In this document: one piece after another, positions 9,362 to 18,326 of the stretch
Layout of the letters: the number at the start of each line of letters is the position of its first letter
How positions within the stretch are numbered: the first letter of the stretch is position 1
DNA from: Gemmatimonadota bacterium
Lineage (GTDB): Bacteria > Gemmatimonadota > Gemmatimonadetes > Gemmatimonadales > Gemmatimonadaceae
Direction: 5' to 3'
Assembly: GCA_947471365.1 (NCBI GenBank)
Contig: CANIWQ010000013.1
Location: 1 to 38,256, forward strand
Length of the DNA stretch: 38,256 nucleotides
Made by a program: the position numbers and the translations under genes
Notes under the pieces: generated by a model
The model's database searches: none
Seen by the model: the letters and a program-made list of their open reading frames with translations, nothing else
What the model was told of the DNA's origin: nothing

Positions 9362-9937
9362 ATGGGGTCGCTCATCGCACTCGCGCAGTCACTCGGTCTC
9401 GCCTACGCTGGCGGCATCAGTCTGTATGCGACGGTCGCGCTGCTCGGCATCTTTGAGCGCTGGGGGTGGATTGCCGCGGTGGATGGCCCACTCGCCGCCG
9501 CACGGTCGCCGTGGGTGATTGGCGTGGCGTTCACGCTCGCCGTGGTCGAGTTCGGGGCGACGTTAGTCCCTGGAATCGCGTCGGCGTGGGAAGCGGTGCA
9601 CAGTCTCATTCGTCCGCCCGCCGCTGCGGCCCTCGCGGTGTTGCTCGCCTGGCACGGTGACGCCACGCTCGTACTCACCGCAGGGTTGCTCGGCGGCGCC
9701 GTTGGGCTGGCAACGCACGCCACCAAGCTCGGCGTGCGTGTGGCGATCGATACCTCACCAGAGCCGGTCACGAATTTTGGTGCGTCGGTCGCCGAGCTCG
9801 GGATGGTCGCCGGGATTGTGCTCTTCCTTTGGACGCACCCGTTCGTGACCTTCGCGGTGGCCGTCGCGCTGATGGTCGCGCTCCTCTTCGCGGTGCGATC
9901 GGTGTGGCGAACGATCCGGCGCGCGCTGACGGCCTGA
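9362..9937 (+). CDS. DUF4126 family integral membrane protein
   Basis: This 191-residue hydrophobic protein matches the DUF4126 family. The signature is the segment TSPEPVTNFGASVAELG at about residues 135-152, with the glycine-rich opening LGLAYAGGISLYATVA. I count five or six likely membrane-spanning stretches, the last two forming a long hydrophobic run at about 150-182 before a basic tail (RTIRRALTA). No catalytic motif is evident and the function of the family is unknown. It is divergent from mscL and convergent with the VOC gene that ends 12 bases downstream, so it is probably transcribed alone. The ATG is preceded by a possible -10 box rather than a Shine-Dalgarno sequence. Confidence 0.75.
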   Translation: MGSLIALAQSLGLAYAGGISLYATVALLGIFERWGWIAAVDGPLAAARSPWVIGVAFTLAVVEFGATLVPGIASAWEAVHSLIRPPAAAALAVLLAWHGDATLVLTAGLLGGAVGLATHATKLGVRVAIDTSPEPVTNFGASVAELGMVAGIVLFLWTHPFVTFAVAVALMVALLFAVRSVWRTIRRALTA

Positions 9938-9949
9938 GCCGCCCCGAGT

Positions 9950-10321
9950 TTAGGAGCCGAGTCCGAAGACTTCGACGAAGGTGATTTCGTTACCGTCGAT
10001 GTCCATCACAGAAAATTCGGTGGTGCCCCACGGCTTCGCGGCCACATCATGATCAGGTGTGATGAGCGAGCGTTCGCGGTATGCGCTGTAGAGATTCCGA
10101 ATTTCCGTGACTTCGATGCGGCAGATCGCGGGGATGAGCGCGTCGGGCGACTCGGGGGTAAAGAAATGCACTTCGATCGCATCCCGGCGCACCCCGCCGT
10201 AGGAGCCCGCGTTGAAACCGAACTTGAAGTCCAGCGTATCCACGTAGAAATCGATGGCGGCCCGCACGTTAGCGACGGGAAGCATCGGGATACCGCGGGC
10301 GAAGTAGGAGGCAACGGACAT
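9950..10321 (-). CDS. VOC superfamily (glyoxalase/bleomycin-resistance type) protein
   Basis: This 123-residue single-domain protein has the vicinal-oxygen-chelate pattern. A first beta-alpha-beta unit reads IPMLPVANVRAAIDFYVDTLDF, with the FYVDTL turn typical of the fold. The second half ends with GTTEFSVMDIDGNEITFVE, where the DIDGN turn and final Glu are family hallmarks. A metal- or drug-binding role cannot be assigned. Members act as glyoxalases, dioxygenases or antibiotic-binding proteins, and this one is most like the bleomycin-resistance group. It lies 11 bases downstream of the GNAT gene on the same strand, so the two are probably cotranscribed. Confidence 0.8.
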   Translation of the reverse strand: MSVASYFARGIPMLPVANVRAAIDFYVDTLDFKFGFNAGSYGGVRRDAIEVHFFTPESPDALIPAICRIEVTEIRNLYSAYRERSLITPDHDVAAKPWGTTEFSVMDIDGNEITFVEVFGLGS

Positions 10322-10332
10322 GGCGGGGCCGA

Positions 10333-10782
10333 TTAGCGGGATGCGCGAAGTGACTTGGTAAGAAAGTACTGCCGGGACCCAGGCGGGAAGCCCTCGAGCG
10401 TGCCAAACAGGTGATAGCCGATCTTTTCATAGAAGGGACGCGCCTGATAGCCGAAGGTGTCGAGGTAGGCGTCCGTTGCTCCGTGCTCACGGGCGAAGGC
10501 CTCGGCGGAGGCCATGAGCCGGCTCCCCGACCCGCCGCCGCGATAGGGCTCGCTAACCCACAACTTGGCCACGTACAACCACTTCCACTTGATGTGGCCG
10601 ACCAAGCCGCCGACGATGGTTCCCGCCCCGTCCCGCAGAAACACGTTGACTGCCTGCTCCTGCGGATCCCCGATTTCGGCAACGTTGTAGGCTCTCAAAC
10701 CAGTGAAAACCGACTGAAGGTCCGCTGGGGAGGCCGATGGCTCCACCGAGAGGGTGGGCGCCTGTGGCTGATTGGGTGACAT
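10333..10782 (-). CDS. GNAT family N-acetyltransferase
   Basis: This 149-residue protein has the GNAT acetyl-CoA binding motif: LWVSEPYRGGGSGSRLM (about residues 75-90) contains the R/Q-x-x-G-x-G/A-type loop as RGGGSG. The following helix AEAFAREHGA and the strand YLDTFGYQARPFYEKIGY, with FYEKIGY near the C-terminus, are also typical. The substrate is unknown. The frame stays open far upstream into the antisense of the DUF1080 gene. I chose the ATG at 10782 because it gives a normal-length domain and leaves room for a divergent promoter region (81 bases) shared with the DUF1080 operon. No strong Shine-Dalgarno is seen. The VOC gene follows 11 bases later. Confidence 0.82.
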   Translation of the reverse strand: MSPNQPQAPTLSVEPSASPADLQSVFTGLRAYNVAEIGDPQEQAVNVFLRDGAGTIVGGLVGHIKWKWLYVAKLWVSEPYRGGGSGSRLMASAEAFAREHGATDAYLDTFGYQARPFYEKIGYHLFGTLEGFPPGSRQYFLTKSLRASR

Positions 10783-10863
10783 ATCTACAAAGTTCGCCTT
10801 TCGCTCGGCCGTGGCAAGCGGCAATTTCTTAGGGATCCCAACCCCGCCCTCTACGGAGCATCG

Positions 10864-11607
10864 ATGTTTTCGAGCCGCTACCGCCTCGCGCCACTCGCCC
10901 TGCTGATGTCTTTCGCCATGTCTGCTGCGGGCGGGCAAGCCGCCGCCAAGCCCGCTGGCAAGCGTGTGCCAGGAGCCAAGGCCGCGGCTCAAAGTGATTG
11001 GAAGTCGCTGTTTAACGGCACCAGCACCGACGCCTGGCGCGGCTTCAAAATGGACAAGCTGCCCGAAGGGTGGCGCATTGCCGACGGCACGCTCACCAAG
11101 AGCAAACCGGTGGAAGACATTGTGAGCAAAGAGGAGTTCGGCAACTTCGAACTCGAGTTCGAGTGGAAGCTTGGCAAGGGCGGCAACAGCGGGGTGTTCT
11201 ACCGCGCCACGGAAGAAGAAACCAAGGTCTACTGGAGCGCCACCGAGTATCAGCTGCTCGACGACGCCGGCCATGCGGACGGCAAGAATGCTCTGACCTC
11301 GGCCGCGTCGAACTACGGGCTGTATGCGCCGCCGCGCGGCGTGGTGAAAGCCGCGGACGAATGGAACAGCACGCGCATCGTGGTGCGCGGCACGCACGCG
11401 GAACACTGGCTCAATGGGCAGAAGGTGGTGGAATACGACTACGGGAGCCCCGATTGGACCGCCAAGGTGAAGGCGAGCAAGTTCAACGATCACCCGATCT
11501 ATGGCAAAGCCACCAAGGGCCACGTCGCGTTTCAGGGCGACCACACCGGCGTGCTTGCGCTGCGCAACATTCGCATTCGTGCACTCACGCTGAAGGAGCC
11601 CCAATGA
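10864..11607 (+). CDS. Secreted DUF1080 (3-keto-disaccharide hydrolase domain) protein
   Basis: This 247-residue exported protein carries a DUF1080 domain (3-keto-disaccharide hydrolase family, a concanavalin-like jelly-roll). Residues 1-30 form a Sec signal peptide followed by a Lys/Ala-rich linker. Domain hallmarks include [14 protein letters not shown] near the start, GNSGVFYR at about 115, EYQLLDD at about 137, and the closing [21 protein letters not shown]. Family members cleave 3-keto-glycosides or 3-keto-disaccharides. Substrate specificity here is not visible. CGGAG lies 5 bases before the start codon. The stop overlaps the start of the transporter gene (ATGA), which supports a shared role in taking up the products. 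It is the first gene of a four-gene plus-strand cluster. Confidence 0.85.
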   Translation: MFSSRYRLAPLALLMSFAMSAAGGQAAAKPAGKRVPGAKAAAQSDWKSLFNGTSTDAWRGFKMDKLPEGWRIADGTLTKSKPVEDIVSKEEFGNFELEFEWKLGKGGNSGVFYRATEEETKVYWSATEYQLLDDAGHADGKNALTSAASNYGLYAPPRGVVKAADEWNSTRIVVRGTHAEHWLNGQKVVEYDYGSPDWTAKVKASKFNDHPIYGKATKGHVAFQGDHTGVLALRNIRIRALTLKEPQ

Positions 11608-12815
11608 ACGCGGTCAAAGCGAAGCTCTCGGTGATGATGTTCCTCCAGTATTTCGTGTGGGGGAGTTGGTTCGTCACCATGGGAACGTACCTCGGGCAGA
11701 CGCGTCACTTTGCCGACACGCAGATTGGCGACGCCTACGGCGCGATGGCAATCGCCGCCATTGTGTCGCCGTTCTTCATGGGGATTATCGCCGACCGGTT
11801 CTTTGCGAGCGAAAAGCTGCTCGCCTTCTTGCACGTGGTGGGCGGACTCATTCTGTGGTTTGTGAGCCGGCAAACACAGTGGGCCAACTTCTACCCACTG
11901 CTCATTATGTACGCGCTCTGCTACATGCCGACGCTCTCGCTCACCAACTCCATCTCCTTTCACCAGATCAAAGATCCGGCCAAGGACTTTCCCCTCATTC
12001 GTGTGCTCGGTACCATCGGATGGATTGTCGCTGGCATCACCGTGGGCAAAGTGCTGCACGCCGACGCCCTCGCGTTGCCGATGCAACTCGCGGCAGGCGC
12101 TTCCGTGGTGCTTGGGTTGTTTTCGCTGACGCTCCCCAACACGCCCCCCAAGGCGGCCGGTGCGCCGTTCAGCGTGCGTGACGCCCTGGGACTCGACGCA
12201 CTGCAACTGCTCAAGAGCCGTGACTTTCTGATCTTTGTGCTTGGGTCGTTTCTGCTCTGCGTGCCGCTGCAGTTCTATTACACCTTCGCCAATCCCTTCC
12301 TGAACGAAATCAAGGCGCCAGAACCGGCGTTCATTCAGACGTTCGGACAGATGTCGGAGATTGGCTTCATGTTGCTGCTGCCATTTTTCCTGCGGCGTTT
12401 TGGCATCAAAACCATCATGCTCGTGGGGATGGCGGCGTGGGGGGCGCGATACTTCGCCTTTGGCAACGGCAACGCCACCACGGGGATGTGGCTCATTTAT
12501 GCCGGCATCCTGCTGCACGGTGTGTGCTACGACTTCTTCTTTGTGGCCGGGCAGATCTACACCGACGAAACGGCGGGCCCCAAGGTGCGCGGTGCGGCAC
12601 AAGGATTCATTAACCTTGTCACCAATGGACTCGGCTACTTCGTGGGCGCTGCGATTAGTGGGCGCGTGGTGAATGCCTATGCCACAAACAACGGCACCAT
12701 GACCGTCCACGACTGGACCAAGATCTGGCCAGTACCGGCGTATATGGCGTTGGTGGTCTGTCTGATCTTCCTCGTGCTGTTCCGTCCCAAAGCTGCCGCA
12801 CTGGCGAGTAGCTGA
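11604..12815 (+). CDS. MFS transporter, nucleoside:H+ symporter-like, probably sugar uptake
   Basis: This 403-residue protein has about 12 membrane segments and resembles the nucleoside:H+ symporter (NupG/XapB-like) branch of the MFS. It opens with [20 protein letters not shown] and has [15 protein letters not shown] at the loop between TM2 and TM3. The start ATG overlaps the DUF1080 stop by four bases, and its stop overlaps the cutC ATG (TGATG). Translation of all three genes is therefore probably coupled. Members of this branch in bacteria with many DUF1080 genes often lie beside sugar-processing genes, so I infer that the substrate is a sugar or sugar derivative rather than a nucleoside. 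The cytoplasmic-membrane location is clear. The substrate is not. Confidence 0.85.
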   Translation: MNAVKAKLSVMMFLQYFVWGSWFVTMGTYLGQTRHFADTQIGDAYGAMAIAAIVSPFFMGIIADRFFASEKLLAFLHVVGGLILWFVSRQTQWANFYPLLIMYALCYMPTLSLTNSISFHQIKDPAKDFPLIRVLGTIGWIVAGITVGKVLHADALALPMQLAAGASVVLGLFSLTLPNTPPKAAGAPFSVRDALGLDALQLLKSRDFLIFVLGSFLLCVPLQFYYTFANPFLNEIKAPEPAFIQTFGQMSEIGFMLLLPFFLRRFGIKTIMLVGMAAWGARYFAFGNGNATTGMWLIYAGILLHGVCYDFFFVAGQIYTDETAGPKVRGAAQGFINLVTNGLGYFVGAAISGRVVNAYATNNGTMTVHDWTKIWPVPAYMALVVCLIFLVLFRPKAAALASS

Positions 12816-13456
12816 TGGCGATTCTCGTCGAGGCCGCCGTCGACACCTTTGCCGATGCGCTCGCGGCCCAGGGTGAGGGGTGCCACCGCATCGAACTGTG
12901 CGGTCCGCTGCATGACGGCGGCACGACGCCGAGCGCTGGGTTGATTGCGCGGTGCTCAGACCGCTTGCTGGTGAGTGTGCATGTGCTGGTACGACCGCGC
13001 GTCGGGAACTTTGTGTATACCGACGACGAAATCGCGGTGATGGCACGCGACATCGTGGTCGCGAAAGAATTCGGCGTGGACGGCGTCGTGATCGGTGCGC
13101 TGACGCCCGAAGGTGACGTGGACTCCGAGCGGCTCGCGGAGCTGATCGCCGTGGCCAGCCCGATGCGCGTGGGTTTTCACCGCGCGTTCGACCAGGTGCG
13201 CGATCAGGACGAAGCGCTCGAACTGCTCGTCGCGCTACAGGTGGACCACATTCTGACGAGTGGCAAGGGCGCGACAGCGGCTGAGGGCGCGGCGCGCCTC
13301 AAGTCGCTCGTGGAGCGTGCCGGGGACCGCATCTGCGTGATGGCGGGCGGTTCCATCACCCCGGCCAATGCACCGGCTCTGGTGCAGGCGACCGGCGTAA
13401 AGATTGTGCACGGGCGGGCGTTTCGCGGACTGCCGCAGGCGTTGGGTAACGCGTAG
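12815..13456 (+). CDS. cutC: CutC family TIM-barrel protein
   Basis: This 213-residue protein matches CutC throughout: an N-terminal LVEAAVDTFADALAAQ, then RIELCGPLHDGGTTPSAGLI (family: RIELC..L..GG.TPS.G), MRVGFHRAFDQ, ILTSGKGATAAEGA, and VMAGGSITPAN. CutC was named for copper homeostasis, but copper binding is weakly supported for most members. Here the gene is translationally coupled to a sugar-type transporter and, through it, to a DUF1080 hydrolase. That context points to carbohydrate metabolism rather than copper. No copper gene is seen nearby. At 213 residues it is slightly shorter than the common 240-250. Confidence 0.9.
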   Translation: MAILVEAAVDTFADALAAQGEGCHRIELCGPLHDGGTTPSAGLIARCSDRLLVSVHVLVRPRVGNFVYTDDEIAVMARDIVVAKEFGVDGVVIGALTPEGDVDSERLAELIAVASPMRVGFHRAFDQVRDQDEALELLVALQVDHILTSGKGATAAEGAARLKSLVERAGDRICVMAGGSITPANAPALVQATGVKIVHGRAFRGLPQALGNA

Positions 13457-13484
13457 TCACTCGCTCCCCCGCCCGGACTCACCG

Positions 13485-14402
13485 ATGATTCGCCACGCGC
13501 TGCTCCGACTCGGCCGACGTCATGCGACGCTCGCGCTGTCCGCGCTGGTGCTCATGATGGCCTGCCACAGCAGCGCACCGACCGCAACGAAGGACACAAC
13601 GCCCCCCACCACACCGTCGGTGTATCCGGGCTTTGACATCTCCGTGTATCCGGGCGACGCGCTGATGAACGCGTGGAAGCAGCCCGCGTCACCGTACTAT
13701 TGGTCGTCGTACTACCTCTCCGCGCCGTGCCACAAGCCGCAGACGTCGTGGCTCGGCAAACGCGCCACGCTCGAGGGGATGGGCTGGGGGCTCGCCGTGA
13801 TCTACGTGGGGCAACAGTACTGGACGAGCGCCGACGTGCGCGGCTCCGCCTTGCTCAAGCGGAGCGCGTCCATCGTTTCCACCACGAGCTGCACCAACGG
13901 ATTGTTGAGCGCCGCACAGGGCGCGCTGGACGCCGATGAGGCGATTGCCAGCACGCAGCAAGAAGGATTCCCCGCGGGGTCCACGATATTCCTTGACCTC
14001 GAACACATGACGACCATCCCCGCCGTCATGCAGGATTATTACAAAGCGTGGGTGGAGCGGGTGTTGCGCGCGCCAACGCAGTACCGGCCAGGCATCTACT
14101 GCCACACGGCGAACGCCGCGGCCATTCAGAGTGTGGTGCAGGCGTCGTACGCGGAGTTGCGGAGAACCGACACGCCACGCTTCTGGCTCGTGGGCTCTGG
14201 CTCGGGCTTTGCGCTTACCAAAAGCCCGACGGCATCAGGGTTCACGTTCGCGAACGTTTGGCAGAACCCCAACTTCGAGCGAACGGAATCGTACGGGGGA
14301 TACATCGCGACAATTGACCAAGATGTATCGTCCGTGCGATCGCCCTCCGCTCCAGCCGGAACGAACGTGATCAGAGCGACCGCACGGACCATGGCGCCTT
14401 AG
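13485..14402 (+). CDS. Lipoprotein with DUF1906 (glycoside-hydrolase-like) domain
   Basis: This is a probable outer-envelope lipoprotein of 305 residues. The ATG at 13485 yields a signal peptide ending in LMMAC, with Cys27 as the lipidated residue; an upstream in-frame start would hide it. A Thr/Pro-rich linker follows. The domain starts with YPGFDISVYPG at about 46 and continues with WGLAVIYVGQQ and a strand IFLDLEH at about 167 with paired acidic residues. This is the arrangement of the Rv2525c-like DUF1906 family, which resembles GH25 lysozymes. A role in cell-wall or glycan cleavage is plausible but unproven. It lies 28 bases after cutC, and its stop overlaps the convergent proline dehydrogenase stop by three bases. 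Confidence 0.75.
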   Translation: MIRHALLRLGRRHATLALSALVLMMACHSSAPTATKDTTPPTTPSVYPGFDISVYPGDALMNAWKQPASPYYWSSYYLSAPCHKPQTSWLGKRATLEGMGWGLAVIYVGQQYWTSADVRGSALLKRSASIVSTTSCTNGLLSAAQGALDADEAIASTQQEGFPAGSTIFLDLEHMTTIPAVMQDYYKAWVERVLRAPTQYRPGIYCHTANAAAIQSVVQASYAELRRTDTPRFWLVGSGSGFALTKSPTASGFTFANVWQNPNFERTESYGGYIATIDQDVSSVRSPSAPAGTNVIRATARTMAP

Positions 14403-15325
14403 CCCACCATCGACTTCATCACAAACCAGACGTTGGCCGGACGCTCTGCCAACCGACGCATGTACCACGGAAACCAGCTCGCGCCGTAACTGATGAGCGT
14501 GCGCACCGTGCGACCATCTTTGCGCAACCGCTGCTGATCGCCATCACGAATGCCGTAGAGCATGTGAATCTCATAGGCTCCGTCGGTCACCGCCAGATCG
14601 CGCGCACGTTCGATGATGCGGTTGAGCAATGGAATGTCATGAGTACCGAGAATCGGGCGGCACTCATCGCGCCCCGCGGCCTCGAGCATGCGCACCGACA
14701 AATCGAAGAACGCCTGATCGGTATCTGCCTTGGCGGGGAACGCGAGTTCATCCGGCTCGGCGTATGCGCCCTTCACGAGCCGGATGGTTGGCGAAATGGG
14801 AATGAGCGCTTCGAGATCCGCAGGCGTGCGACGCAGGTAGGCCTGTAAGCAGATACCGACCTTCTCGTGTTTGGCACGCAGCCCGCGATACAGCGCCAAC
14901 GTGCGGTCCACATAACTGGAGTCTTCCATGTCGAGCCAGAAGGTGGTGCCAATGGATTCCGCTTTGGCGGCGAGCACCTCGAGCGAAGCCGCACATGCCG
15001 ACTCTGAGAGGTCGAGTCCGAGCTGCGTGGGTTTGACTGAGACATGCGCTGGCACACCGCGCGCCGCCAGTTGATCAAAGAACCAGAGATAGTGATCACG
15101 CACAACGTCGGCGTCGGCGAGTGACGTGAGGTTCTCGCCGAGCTTGGTGAAGACGGTGCCACGTCCTTCGGCCGCAAGGCGCAGCGCGGCGTCGAGCGCT
15201 TCCTCGGGCGACTCGCCCGGCATGAAGCGCTTGACCGCGCGCTTCACGAACGCGCGATGCGACGCCTGATGATTGAGGAACGGGCTCTTGGATGCACGGA
15301 GCAGGAGGTTTCTAACGATTCCCAT
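14399..15325 (-). CDS. Proline dehydrogenase (monofunctional)
   Basis: This FAD-dependent enzyme oxidises L-proline to 1-pyrroline-5-carboxylate and feeds electrons to quinone. It has 308 residues, the size of the monofunctional form rather than bifunctional PutA. Family motifs are FTKLGENLTS at about 60, WLDMEDSSYVD at about 130, CLQAYLRRT at about 158, RLVKGAY at about 182, HDIPLLN at about 229, and the C-terminal substrate-binding helix with FPWYMRRLAERPAN. The gene begins one base after the stop of the Gfo/Idh/MocA gene, so the two form an operon. The P5C dehydrogenase needed to finish proline breakdown is not in this window. The gene ends tail-to-tail with the DUF1906 gene. Confidence 0.93.
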   Translation of the reverse strand: MGIVRNLLLRASKSPFLNHQASHRAFVKRAVKRFMPGESPEEALDAALRLAAEGRGTVFTKLGENLTSLADADVVRDHYLWFFDQLAARGVPAHVSVKPTQLGLDLSESACAASLEVLAAKAESIGTTFWLDMEDSSYVDRTLALYRGLRAKHEKVGICLQAYLRRTPADLEALIPISPTIRLVKGAYAEPDELAFPAKADTDQAFFDLSVRMLEAAGRDECRPILGTHDIPLLNRIIERARDLAVTDGAYEIHMLYGIRDGDQQRLRKDGRTVRTLISYGASWFPWYMRRLAERPANVWFVMKSMVG

Positions 15326-15326
15326 G

Positions 15327-16559
15327 TTATGGTTTCCAGGTTCCCTTGGCCACCTGCGGCACGAACGAGTCGTTGCCGCGCGGCGGAAAGGTAAGTGTTT
15401 TTCCTTCTTCGGCGCTCTGATACGCCGCCATCAAGACCTGCACAACTTCTACACCGTCGTCCCACGTGAGCAGCGGCTGTTCGCGGTCGAGAAACACGTT
15501 CACAAAGTGGCGGTCCTCATTTGTGTAGCCGTAGGCCGCGTATTCTTCCGGCACCACCGGCATCACGCCCTGTTCGGCGTTCTGCTTTTCCACGAGATCC
15601 TCGCCGGCGCGTCCGGTGACTTCGCGACTGAAAAAGAGCTGCAGGCCGCTGTCGAGCGAATTCCACTTCATGGAGTATTCCGGGCCAAGCAGTTCGGCGG
15701 AGAGGCGGAGCCCCGCGCCGACGTAGCTCCAACTCGTGCTCGCCTCGCCGATCGCAATGCCGCTGGGCGTTTCGAACTCGATGGTGACGCTGGCAAAATC
15801 TTCGGAGGGCCGTTTGGTGTAATCCGCCTGCATCGTCTGCTTGAGACGCTTGGCGTACTTGGGTTGTGACCACTTAAGCGAGGCGATGTGCCCCGTGACG
15901 CGCACCGGCTTGACGGTGGAGAGCGCATCACCCGGCTTGGTGAGCAGGTGTCGCACCACGAGTACGGAATGGCACATCATGTCGTTGAGCACGCCGCCGC
16001 CTTGCAAGGCGCCATTCCAAAACCAGGGCATGTGCGGTCCGCTGTGTTCTTCGGCGGCCCGTGCAAGATACGGACGTCCTGTAGTGGCAGCACCGCGCGC
16101 CCAGAGCAACGCGCGCCCCGTTTCGATGTGCGGTGCGAACAGTTGATTCTCGAGATACCCGGTGGCGATTCCGACGCCCTTCACGAGTTGATGGATGTAC
16201 TTGGCTTCGGCCACATTGCGCGCGAGTGGTTTTTCGCAGGCGATGCCGCGGAGCGTTCCCTTCCCCGATTTTACGGCGTGCACAATCTCTTCGACATTCT
16301 CGACCCGCGCCTGATTGGGCCCCGTAAGCCAGAGCGCGTCGATGGTCGGGTCCGCGACCATCGCCGTGATGGACTTGTAGGCTTTGGCTTCGCCAACACC
16401 GAGCGAGCGGCTGAGCGCCGCGGCCGAGGCCGCGTTCTTGGCATTCGGGCTCCAGACGCCGAGGATGTCGGCGTCGCGCACGCCGCGCCATCCCTGCATA
16501 TGGAAGCGCGCATTGAAACCGGAACCAATGAATCCAACGCCGAGTCGCGGGGAGGCCAT
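15327..16559 (-). CDS. Gfo/Idh/MocA family NAD(P)-dependent oxidoreductase
   Basis: This 410-residue protein has the N-terminal Rossmann dinucleotide site GVGFIGSGF (residues 7-15) and the family signature CEKPLARN (Glu-Lys-Pro at 109-111), whose Lys takes part in catalysis. The C-terminal alpha/beta domain includes WFWNGALQGGGVLNDMMCHS, with an Asp/His pair typical of the substrate pocket. No export signal is present, so it is cytoplasmic. The family oxidises or reduces sugars, inositols and 3-keto sugars. With the DUF1080 and GMC genes nearby, a 3-keto-sugar reductase role is possible but inferred. There is no purine-rich ribosome binding site before the ATG. The proline dehydrogenase gene follows after one base. 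Confidence 0.88.
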   Translation of the reverse strand: MASPRLGVGFIGSGFNARFHMQGWRGVRDADILGVWSPNAKNAASAAALSRSLGVGEAKAYKSITAMVADPTIDALWLTGPNQARVENVEEIVHAVKSGKGTLRGIACEKPLARNVAEAKYIHQLVKGVGIATGYLENQLFAPHIETGRALLWARGAATTGRPYLARAAEEHSGPHMPWFWNGALQGGGVLNDMMCHSVLVVRHLLTKPGDALSTVKPVRVTGHIASLKWSQPKYAKRLKQTMQADYTKRPSEDFASVTIEFETPSGIAIGEASTSWSYVGAGLRLSAELLGPEYSMKWNSLDSGLQLFFSREVTGRAGEDLVEKQNAEQGVMPVVPEEYAAYGYTNEDRHFVNVFLDREQPLLTWDDGVEVVQVLMAAYQSAEEGKTLTFPPRGNDSFVPQVAKGTWKP

Positions 16560-16702
16560 ACGGTGAAGGTGTTGAGGAAAAGGATTGGGTTGTTCACCAC
16601 GGTCGAACGACTATTTCGCGAATGGAACGGTTCGCCCAACAGGCGAGCAGTCTCACCTCAAACTTAACTCAATGGACGAGACGGAGGACCTTTTTGCATA
16701 AA

Positions 16703-16722
16703 CACCGCTTCACTGCGCGGTG
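16703..16722 (-). terminator. possible terminator of the acyl-CoA synthetase gene
   Basis: Read on the minus strand, CACCGC, an 8-base loop and GCGGTG form a 6-bp hairpin that includes the stop codon region of the synthetase gene, followed by TTTATGC. The T-run is weak. The 150 bases at 16560-16709 between this gene and the Gfo/Idh/MocA gene hold no other feature I can support. Confidence 0.35.
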
Positions 16723-18281
16723 ATGCCCGATCGACCGCCGCGCAACACGTACTTCTGAATTTTTCCCGTTGCCGTTTTGGGCAACTCCGCCACGATTGTC
16801 ATCCCTTTTGGCACTTTGAAGCCCGCAAGGCGCTCGCGCGCGAAGGTGCGCAGCTCCTCCTCGGTGAGCGTGGCATCAGGCTTGAGCACGACGAAGGCGT
16901 GCGGCGCCTCCCCCCATTTGTCGTGCGGGAGCCCGACCACGGCCACTTCCTGAATGGCGCTATGCCGCAGGAGTACGCCTTCGACTTCCACCGACGAAAT
17001 ATTCTCGCCGCCGCTGATAATGACGTCCTTGAGCCGGTCGCGGATGTCCATGTAGCCGTCTGGGTGCACCACGGCGGCGTCGCCAGAGTGGAAGAAGCCA
17101 CCCGCAAAGGCCCGCGCCGTTGCGTCGGGGTCGCGGTAGTAACCCTCCATCACGACGTTCCCGCGCACAACGATCTCGCCGACGGTGACACCGTCGCGAG
17201 GCACATCGCGCCCTTCTTCGTCCACCACGCGTAGCTCCCCGGAGGTAATCAACTCCACCCCCTGCCGCGCTTTGATCTTCGCGCGCTCCGCTACCGGTAA
17301 CAACGCGTGCGCTGCCCGCGGCTCGCACACGCTGATTAACGGCGCGGTTTCGGTGAGGCCATACACGTGCGTGATGGTCCATCCCAGCTCTTCTTCAATG
17401 CGCTCAATCGTGTGCGCCGCAGGAGGCGCGCCGGCCGTCAGGACGCGAACCCCTCGCGGCGCGCTCGCGCGCAACGCATCGGGAGCGCTCGCAATCATGA
17501 TCAATACGGTGGGCGCCGCACAGAGCATCGTCGTGCGCTCCGCCTTCATGAGATGGTACACGGTGGGCGCGTCCACCTTGCGTACGCAGATGTGCGCGGC
17601 GCCCGCCGCCGTCGCAATCCACACGAACGTCCACCCATTGGCGTGAAACATCGGCAACGTCCACAAATACCGGTCGTCGCAGGTCATCGAGTGGTGCACC
17701 AGCGTCCCCACCGCGTTCATCCACGCATTGCGATGCGTGATCATCACGCCCTTGGGCTTGGAGGTCGTACCGCTGGTGTAGTTGATCGTGAGCAACTCAT
17801 GCTCGGAGACGTCGTGCCGCGCGTACGCAACGGTCGCCTCGGTCAGCAGCTGCTCGTACGGGAGCCAACCGGGGGCGTTGCCCTCGAGTGCCACAAAATG
17901 TTCGACTGCTGGCATCTCGTGCCGCACGGCGTCCACGAGGTCGAGAAACTCCGCATGCACACAGAGCACGCGGCTTCCCGAGTGATTGACCATGTACACC
18001 CAGTCCGCGGGGAGCAGGCGGAAGTTGAGTGGCACCACCACCGCACCCACCTGCGGCACGCCGTAAAACCCTTCGAGCTGCGCGTGCGTGTTGGGGGCGA
18101 TGTACGCCACGCGGTCGCCAGGAGCAACGCCCAAGCGCTGGAGGGCGCTCGACCATCGGTCGCACCGGTCAAAGAACTGGGCGTAGGTCCAACGCTGATC
18201 GCCATCGACCACGGCCTCGCGGTCGCCGTAGATCGAGCGGGCGCGCCGTGCGAACTCCAGTGGAGTGAGAGCGGTCTGCAT
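16710..18281 (-). CDS. Acyl-CoA synthetase (AMP-forming), fatty-acid type
   Basis: This is an adenylate-forming ligase of 523 residues that activates a carboxylic acid, probably a medium- or long-chain fatty acid, to its CoA thioester. Motifs are the P-loop YTSGTTSKPKG (168-178), YGLTETAP (307-314), the GDAAVVHPDGY Asp site (400-410), the hinge DRLKD (415-419), and the catalytic lysine in TATGKIQK (Lys507). The order and spacing are those of the FadD/medium-chain family. There is no signal peptide. The gene lies 45 bases downstream of the first acetamidase-like gene on the same strand. The acyl substrate cannot be set from sequence alone. Confidence 0.92.
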   Translation of the reverse strand: MQTALTPLEFARRARSIYGDREAVVDGDQRWTYAQFFDRCDRWSSALQRLGVAPGDRVAYIAPNTHAQLEGFYGVPQVGAVVVPLNFRLLPADWVYMVNHSGSRVLCVHAEFLDLVDAVRHEMPAVEHFVALEGNAPGWLPYEQLLTEATVAYARHDVSEHELLTINYTSGTTSKPKGVMITHRNAWMNAVGTLVHHSMTCDDRYLWTLPMFHANGWTFVWIATAAGAAHICVRKVDAPTVYHLMKAERTTMLCAAPTVLIMIASAPDALRASAPRGVRVLTAGAPPAAHTIERIEEELGWTITHVYGLTETAPLISVCEPRAAHALLPVAERAKIKARQGVELITSGELRVVDEEGRDVPRDGVTVGEIVVRGNVVMEGYYRDPDATARAFAGGFFHSGDAAVVHPDGYMDIRDRLKDVIISGGENISSVEVEGVLLRHSAIQEVAVVGLPHDKWGEAPHAFVVLKPDATLTEEELRTFARERLAGFKVPKGMTIVAELPKTATGKIQKYVLRGGRSGITAQ

Positions 18282-18326
18282 ATGAGTCAGTTCTCGAATG
18301 TGAGCTGGCGAGACTACCGCGGGGCG

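Noticed and set aside
10783..11604. N-terminal extension of the GNAT gene through the DUF1080 antisense strand
   Set aside because: The extension has no similarity to the GNAT fold and would overlap a recognised gene completely; the ATG at 10782 gives a normal-length protein.
11532..13046. 500-codon minus-strand open frame opposite the transporter and cutC
   Set aside because: It is a shadow of two overlapping genes whose products are clearly recognised; its composition is His/Arg/Glu-rich without motifs or a start site.
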